Assembly (NCBI RefSeq): GCF_003668875.1
Contig: NZ_RAWM01000005.1
Coordinates: 82,565 to 146,564, forward strand
DNA from: Corallococcus interemptor
GTDB taxonomy: Bacteria > Myxococcota > Myxococcia > Myxococcales > Myxococcaceae
DNA: 64,000 nt
Reading direction: 5' to 3'
How positions within the stretch are numbered: position 1 is the first letter of the stretch; every line of letters starts with the position of its first letter. The notes under the pieces are model-generated. The model saw only the letters and a program-made list of their open reading frames with translations, did not search any database and was not told where the DNA came from. The position numbers and the translations under genes were made by a program. This document shows, piece by piece, positions 60,269 to 64,000 of the stretch.

Positions 60269-62335
60269 CTACGCAGGACTGCGGGTCCTAAGCTGCTGAA
60301 ACTCACGGGCGATCCACGGGAGATCATCAGCAATCCGGCGAACCTGCCTCACTCGCTGGTGTGACTCCGCCTTTCCATTGCGCTCTCGGCGCTCAGTTAC
60401 TGACTCCATCTCCAGCAGCTCGGTTCCGTCGGGGGCACGCAAGTACCGCGGTTCTCCCCGACGGCCGTGCCCACATGCCTCTGCGATAGCCATGAACACA
60501 GGGCGTTGTTTCAGGCCCTCGCTACTGACAAATGCCAACTCACTATCAGCGCGTCGACGCAGAAAGACGCAACTCGCTTGGACTGACACCTGCGGAAGGA
60601 ATGCCTCCCCTGGCAGGTCGACGCTAGCGATCAACTCCATCTTTCGCAGCATCCACCAACGAACAAACTCCATCTGCTCACCCGGATTGCCTAGAATACC
60701 GTTAGGCAGCACGAGCGCCATCACACCAGTTCCGGGCTTAAGGAAACGCCAGCACGCCTCAATGAAAAGAATTTCCGGCGCGACCTTCTTGTGACGATTT
60801 CCTTTCATCCACCCATTGTCGCCAGCCCGAGTCCAAGCATGACCAAGATCAAAAGCACTCAGGATTTCCGGGTTCTCGATGGGAATCTTTGCGCCGAAAG
60901 GAGGGTTGGTGAAGACGAAGTCAAACGCCCTGTGCCCCCCAGAAGCCTTCTCGAAGCGTCGCATTTCATCATTCATGAGTGACGGGACGCCGAACTCGAG
61001 GCTGTTGAAGCTGTAGATGTTTCCGTGGCCGTCGTTGTTCATCACCATGTTCATCCGCGCGGCCTTGCGGAGTTCCGGGTCGACGTCGAGGCCCCACAGG
61101 AACTTGGCGGCGTAGCGGCGCATCTCCGGGTCGACGCGCTTGAGTTCGCTCGGCAGGGGTTGCTCGGGCTGAGGGCAGCCCATCTTCGCGAGCAACTGCC
61201 GACGCACGTGGGCGAGCGCCACGACGAGGAAGCCGCCGCTGCCGCACGCTGGGTCGAGCACCTTCGTGTCGGGTCCCGGGTCCGCCATCTCCACCATCAT
61301 CCGAATGACGTTGCGCGGGGTGAAGAACTGGCCCCGCTCGCGCTTGAGCGTGGTGGAGGTGATGGCCTCGTAGGCCATGCCCTTCGCGTCCGCGTCGGTG
61401 CTCAGCAGGCTGTAGCGGGAGAGTTCGCCGGCCACGTACGCGAGCGCTCGGTCGTTGAGTTCGATGCGCTCGTTGCCGTCGAAGACGTCGGCGTACTCCT
61501 CTTTTACGCGCTCGAAGAGCTTGTGCAAGCGCTTGGCGACGCGCTTGCAGCCCTCGTCGCTGTTTCGCTCCGTGGCGCCCACGAAGAACTCCCGGGAGCT
61601 CGATCGCTCGTCGAGAATCTTGGCGAAGATGAGGTACAGCAACTGCCAGAACGCGCGGTCGCCGCGCATGCTCTGGTTGCCGTAGAGGTAGTCGTGGCAG
61701 CGCTTGAAGGTGCGCAGCAGCGAGTCGCCTGACGCAATGCGGAGCGGGCGGCGGTCGGCCTCCTCAAGGTCCTCCAAGCTCTCGTCCGGTGCGGGGAAGT
61801 CGGTGAGATCCTCGCACTGGGGCTCGCCGGTGCGACGGTTGAACGTCCGGCGGCGGAACGCGAGGTCCTGCCCGTTGGTCCACAGGCCGTAAACCTCATC
61901 CCGCCGCTCCGACAGGTTACTGAGGACGTCGTCCAGCAGTTCGATGGCCTGCGCGGTGGGCTTGGTGCCCTGCTTGGCCACAATCACTGCGCGGATGATG
62001 TTCTCGACGTCCTTGGGCTTACCGCTCTCGTACACGGTAATGGAAACGGTGCGCGAGCGGGTGCGCTGGCGCCCACCCTCTTCGACCGAGACGCACGAGA
62101 CGCGCACGTCACGGCGCATGTCCTCAAGCGCCACGTCGTACTCGCGGTGCAGCTGCTCTACGAGGGACTGCAGTACCTCCTCCTGCGGGGTGGCCGTGCG
62201 GTGTTCGCCGGTGAGGGCGCACACCAGCGTTCCCTCGAGGACGACTTCCTCTTCACCGCCCTGCGCGTCCGAGGCCTCGACGTCAGTCTGTGAGTCCAGA
62301 GCTTCCGCTGCTGCGCTGCGCTTCTTCGGGGCCAT
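60269..62335 (-). CDS. mad2: MAD2-like N6-adenine DNA methyltransferase (HsdM type)
   Basis: A 688-residue type I-like DNA methylase, first gene of the operon. An acidic N-terminal leader (EALDSQTDVEASDAQGGEEE) and a type I N-terminal helical domain (DYLYGNQSMRGDRAFWQLLY) precede the catalytic core. S-adenosylmethionine motif I is VLDPACGSGGFLVVALAHVR near residue 365; the catalytic motif IV is FVFTNPPFGAKIP near residue 477. A C-terminal helical segment would contact the specificity subunit. It would methylate adenine in the host DNA to mark self. The C-terminal third (after about residue 455) shares the lower GC of the adjacent S-subunit gene, suggesting a module exchange. Confidence 0.88.
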   Translation of the reverse strand: MAPKKRSAAAEALDSQTDVEASDAQGGEEEVVLEGTLVCALTGEHRTATPQEEVLQSLVEQLHREYDVALEDMRRDVRVSCVSVEEGGRQRTRSRTVSITVYESGKPKDVENIIRAVIVAKQGTKPTAQAIELLDDVLSNLSERRDEVYGLWTNGQDLAFRRRTFNRRTGEPQCEDLTDFPAPDESLEDLEEADRRPLRIASGDSLLRTFKRCHDYLYGNQSMRGDRAFWQLLYLIFAKILDERSSSREFFVGATERNSDEGCKRVAKRLHKLFERVKEEYADVFDGNERIELNDRALAYVAGELSRYSLLSTDADAKGMAYEAITSTTLKRERGQFFTPRNVIRMMVEMADPGPDTKVLDPACGSGGFLVVALAHVRRQLLAKMGCPQPEQPLPSELKRVDPEMRRYAAKFLWGLDVDPELRKAARMNMVMNNDGHGNIYSFNSLEFGVPSLMNDEMRRFEKASGGHRAFDFVFTNPPFGAKIPIENPEILSAFDLGHAWTRAGDNGWMKGNRHKKVAPEILFIEACWRFLKPGTGVMALVLPNGILGNPGEQMEFVRWWMLRKMELIASVDLPGEAFLPQVSVQASCVFLRRRADSELAFVSSEGLKQRPVFMAIAEACGHGRRGEPRYLRAPDGTELLEMESVTERRERNGKAESHQRVRQVRRIADDLPWIAREFQQLRTRSPA

Positions 62336-62429
62336 GGCTTGAGGTGCGTCGGCGGAAGGGGAAGAAATGGGCTGCCACGACGGACGCCGAAGGCTCGCAA
62401 GAAGTGTTCACAAAGGGAAGCCGGACTTG

Positions 62430-62620
62430 CACCGCACATCTTACGGCCTACGATCCCCCAAGCCGCTGTTCTCCCGGAGCTTGTTCTTCACTGTAAGGCC
62501 TTAAGGTAAGGCCTTAAGGCGTAGAAGCCATTCGGACCGGCAGCGCTAGGGGCAGCGGCAACTGCTCCAGGGGCTAGAGACAACGACGGGGCCCCTTCCT
62601 GTCTTACGGCCTTACGCCGC
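62430..62620. promoter_or_regulatory. Cluster of TAAGGCCTTA palindromes upstream of the defence operon
   Basis: Two adjacent 13-base units GTAAGGCCTTAAG occupy 62493-62505 and 62506-62518, each centred on the palindrome TAAGGCCTTA. Related half-palindromes CTTACGGCCT occur near 62437 and 62603. The cluster sits about 160 bases before the methylase start, where an operator or a DNA-binding regulator's site would be expected. Confidence 0.5.
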
Positions 62621-62884
62621 GAGCGCCCCCTCCTGTAACGAGCTGACGTTCCTCATCGCAGCTGTGCCGTAGGACGCCAAGCGTGCCCCTAGTGCGAAGG
62701 TCTCGCCCTGCGGCGCCGCCCACTGGCGCCCGTACGTTGCAGGCCTGCGGGCATCCTGAACAGTACGCCTCAATGCCCCGGCCCAAGCGGCCCTTAGCAA
62801 GAGCACGCGTACAGCGCGTCGCGGTTCTTCACCCTCGGCGAGTGCGCGGTCTCCCGCGGTCGGGGCGGCCTCAGAGAGCCGCAT
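62612..62884 (-). CDS. Possible small ORF coupled to the preceding gene (doubtful)
   Basis: A 90-residue open frame whose ATG shares one base with the stop of the upstream gene (TGATG). It is Ala/Arg-rich (RRAVRVLLLRAAWAGALRRT) without recognisable domain. The overlap is suggestive, but the composition fits chance open reading in GC-rich DNA. Confidence 0.2.
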   Translation of the reverse strand: MRLSEAAPTAGDRALAEGEEPRRAVRVLLLRAAWAGALRRTVQDARRPATYGRQWAAPQGETFALGARLASYGTAAMRNVSSLQEGALAA

Positions 62885-63591
62885 CAGGTGGACTGCGAAA
62901 AATAGAAGTAGCGACCACTGTAGAACTCCCGCTCGCCATCACGAGACACGAGCATGGTCTGCCCCCTGCTCCGCCTTGCGCGGACCTGGCTGGTGCCCCC
63001 ACAGCGGCTCACGAATGAGAGGAAGAGGGCCACCCCCAAGGCACGCGAGTCCGCATGGACCTCGAAGGGAACCGGCGCTCCCGTGTCCTTGTCGGGCACA
63101 GACGAGCTTAGCCAGGACTGACCAGCATAGTTCCCAATCTCTCCGACAACGCCCTCGTGGATGTCACGCATGAGCCAGGTGCGGAGCATTTCCGTGAGTG
63201 ACTCCAGCGCATAGGCTCCCTTCTGCAGGGAGCCGCCACCGCGTCTCTCCATCCCGTGTCGGAATGGATGCCGCTTCGCGTGCACAAGAAGCTGGTTGAC
63301 TTCATTTTCAACGCCCGCGGCGAGCTCTCGGCGAGCCCAGTACGCCACGTACGCCGTACGCTGCGCGTCGGAAAGCTCGGTAGAGTCGAGATCCATCTCT
63401 CGCTCGGACTCGGCGTCGAACCTTGCCCGGGGAACCGTCGCTTGCCTTCCCGCGTTGTCGAACGTCACGTTGCTGCCCTCGTCCAAGCCAAGCTCAGCAA
63501 GAAGCAGGAGGTCGGTGCTCCCGTTGAGCCTGGCGACGAAAACCGGGTCCATCACCATTTCCTTCGCTTCAGCCACCGTCTCATGGCGCAT
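62884..63591 (-). CDS. Hypothetical protein at the edge of the defence region
   Basis: A 235-residue cytosolic protein with GGAGG upstream of the ATG. Pieces: MDPVFVARLNGSTDLLLLAE, a short beta segment (GSNVTFDNAGRQATVPRARF), a helical middle (LSDAQRTAYVAYWARRELAA), and a C-terminal SGRYFYFSQST. Moderately lower GC than the chromosomal part, like the S-subunit gene. I recognise no family. Its location between the defence operon and a tRNA gene suggests an accessory origin; it is not an obvious helix-turn-helix regulator. Confidence 0.62.
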   Translation of the reverse strand: MRHETVAEAKEMVMDPVFVARLNGSTDLLLLAELGLDEGSNVTFDNAGRQATVPRARFDAESEREMDLDSTELSDAQRTAYVAYWARRELAAGVENEVNQLLVHAKRHPFRHGMERRGGGSLQKGAYALESLTEMLRTWLMRDIHEGVVGEIGNYAGQSWLSSSVPDKDTGAPVPFEVHADSRALGVALFLSFVSRCGGTSQVRARRSRGQTMLVSRDGEREFYSGRYFYFSQST

Positions 63592-63754
63592 CCTGCCTCC
63601 CGTCAGTCAACCAGCCGCTCGGCAGCTCTCGCCAAATAGGTCCGAGCGCAAGTTTCCCCGATGGGGCGTCTACGGTCCCTGGTTGCAGTCCGCCGGCCAT
63701 GCAGTTGGCAGCGAGGCGGCCATCCGAAGGACAGCGGGGACGAAGCCAGAACTC

Positions 63755-63797
63755 CGAAAACGAAAACGGGCTGGAGACTCTAGAGCCTCCAGCCCGC
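63755..63797 (-). terminator. Rho-independent terminator of the tRNA gene
   Basis: Arms CGGGCTGGAG (63767-63776) and CTCCAGCCCG (63787-63796) pair; on the reverse strand the hairpin is followed by a T-rich run (GTTTTCGTTTTCG). Same arms as the Kelch-gene terminator at 14462. Confidence 0.85.
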
Positions 63798-63806
63798 TTC
63801 GTCGTT

Positions 63807-63883
63807 TGGTCGGGGAGACAGGATTTGAACCTGCGACCCCTTGGTCCCGAACCAAGTGCTCTACCAGGCTGAGCCACTCCCCG
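63807..63883 (-). tRNA. tRNA-Pro (anticodon CGG)
   Basis: A 77-base cloverleaf on the reverse strand including an encoded CCA. The acceptor CGGGGAG pairs with CTCCCCG, the discriminator is A, the D arm reads GGCTCAGCCTGGTAGAGC, the anticodon stem CTTGG/CCAAG encloses TTCGGGA with anticodon CGG, and the T arm GCAGGTTCAAATCCTGT is canonical. Confidence 0.97.
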
Positions 63884-63934
63884 ATATCCGGTGCTGCGCC
63901 AGGAACTGCCCTCGGGCCCGGCGAAGCGTGGGCG

Positions 63935-63963
63935 GATCTATCCGAGCCGCTTCCTTCAGTCAA
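63935..63963 (-). promoter_or_regulatory. Probable sigma-70-type promoter of the tRNA gene
   Basis: On the reverse strand TTGACT (63958-63963) and TAGATC (63935-63940) are 17 bases apart, a reasonable -35/-10 pair about 50 bases before the tRNA 5' end. The outermost bases to 64000 are a pyrimidine-rich run with no gene. Confidence 0.55.
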
Positions 63964-64000
63964 CGACCTCTTTTGCCTCCCCCTTCCCTCCCCTCCCCAC

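Noticed and set aside
47738..62335. Assignment of the operon to BREX or DISARM
   Set aside because: No PglZ-type phosphatase, BrxC/PglY ATPase, DrmA/B helicase or DrmC is visible. The NERD kinase alone resembles PglW, but the rest fits MADS better.
1..64000. CRISPR arrays and rRNA genes
   Set aside because: No regularly spaced short repeats and no conserved rRNA stretches were seen anywhere in the window.

Overview
The window reads as chromosome of a myxobacterium of the Myxococcus/Corallococcus/Pyxidicoccus type. It is uniformly very GC-rich by eye, dense with lipoproteins and exported proteins of unknown function, carries a DUF2378 protein (a family known essentially from Myxococcales), a Kelch-repeat lipoprotein and the Cys-rich 'NGLS'-type exported proteins common there. 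Species was not determined; no rRNA is present.

Layout. (1) 1-14.5 kb is ordinary chromosome: the start of an RND efflux operon (permease cut by the left edge, adaptor), a three-gene cell-envelope stress cluster (small anchor protein, holin-X-like membrane protein, DUF3618 protein), a DUF2378 protein, a beta-propeller-like lipoprotein, a DUF418 membrane protein, an alpha/beta hydrolase, a fatty-acid-hydroxylase/sterol-desaturase membrane enzyme facing a Crp/Fnr regulator, and several exported proteins. (2) 14.5-36.3 kb is a scrap-heap of mobile DNA: two IS4-type elements with readable terminal inverted repeats, remnants of IS5, IS3 and IS91 transposases, a 606-bp near-identical duplication of a CxxCH lipoprotein gene, a duplicated [phosphodiesterase-like + DUF2500] unit with a third fragment, and several broken genes. 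Inside it lies a two-gene toxin-immunity-like pair: a large DUF4157 (eCIS-core) protein with a predicted PD-(D/E)XK nuclease tip, followed by a 4-base-overlapping small protein. (3) 36.3-47.7 kb holds exported proteins and a 7.1-kb cassette (four-gene DUF1501/c-type-cytochrome-like operon) bounded by 72-bp direct repeats that are pieces of a disrupted membrane glycosyltransferase-like gene. (4) 47.7-62.3 kb is a single tightly coupled five-gene leftward operon: N6-adenine methylase, S-type specificity subunit, NERD + tandem kinase + P-loop protein, an unknown protein, and a 1794-residue HerA/FtsK-like ATPase. Its order and content match the methylation-associated defence system (MADS) genes mad2-mad5-mad6-mad7-mad8, apparently without mad1, mad3 and mad4. 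Tandem palindromes lie upstream. (5) The right edge has one further unknown gene and a tRNA-Pro(CGG) with its own promoter and terminator, a plausible island boundary.

How the parts work together. The defence operon would mark self DNA (methylase + specificity protein) and use the kinase/NERD protein and the large ATPase as sensors or effectors against unmethylated invading DNA. The DUF4157 nuclease and its partner look like an exported antibacterial effector with its immunity protein. Both sit in or next to a region shaped by repeated IS activity, typical of accessory DNA in a predatory soil bacterium.

All domain calls are by eye from translated sequence; no database search was run.
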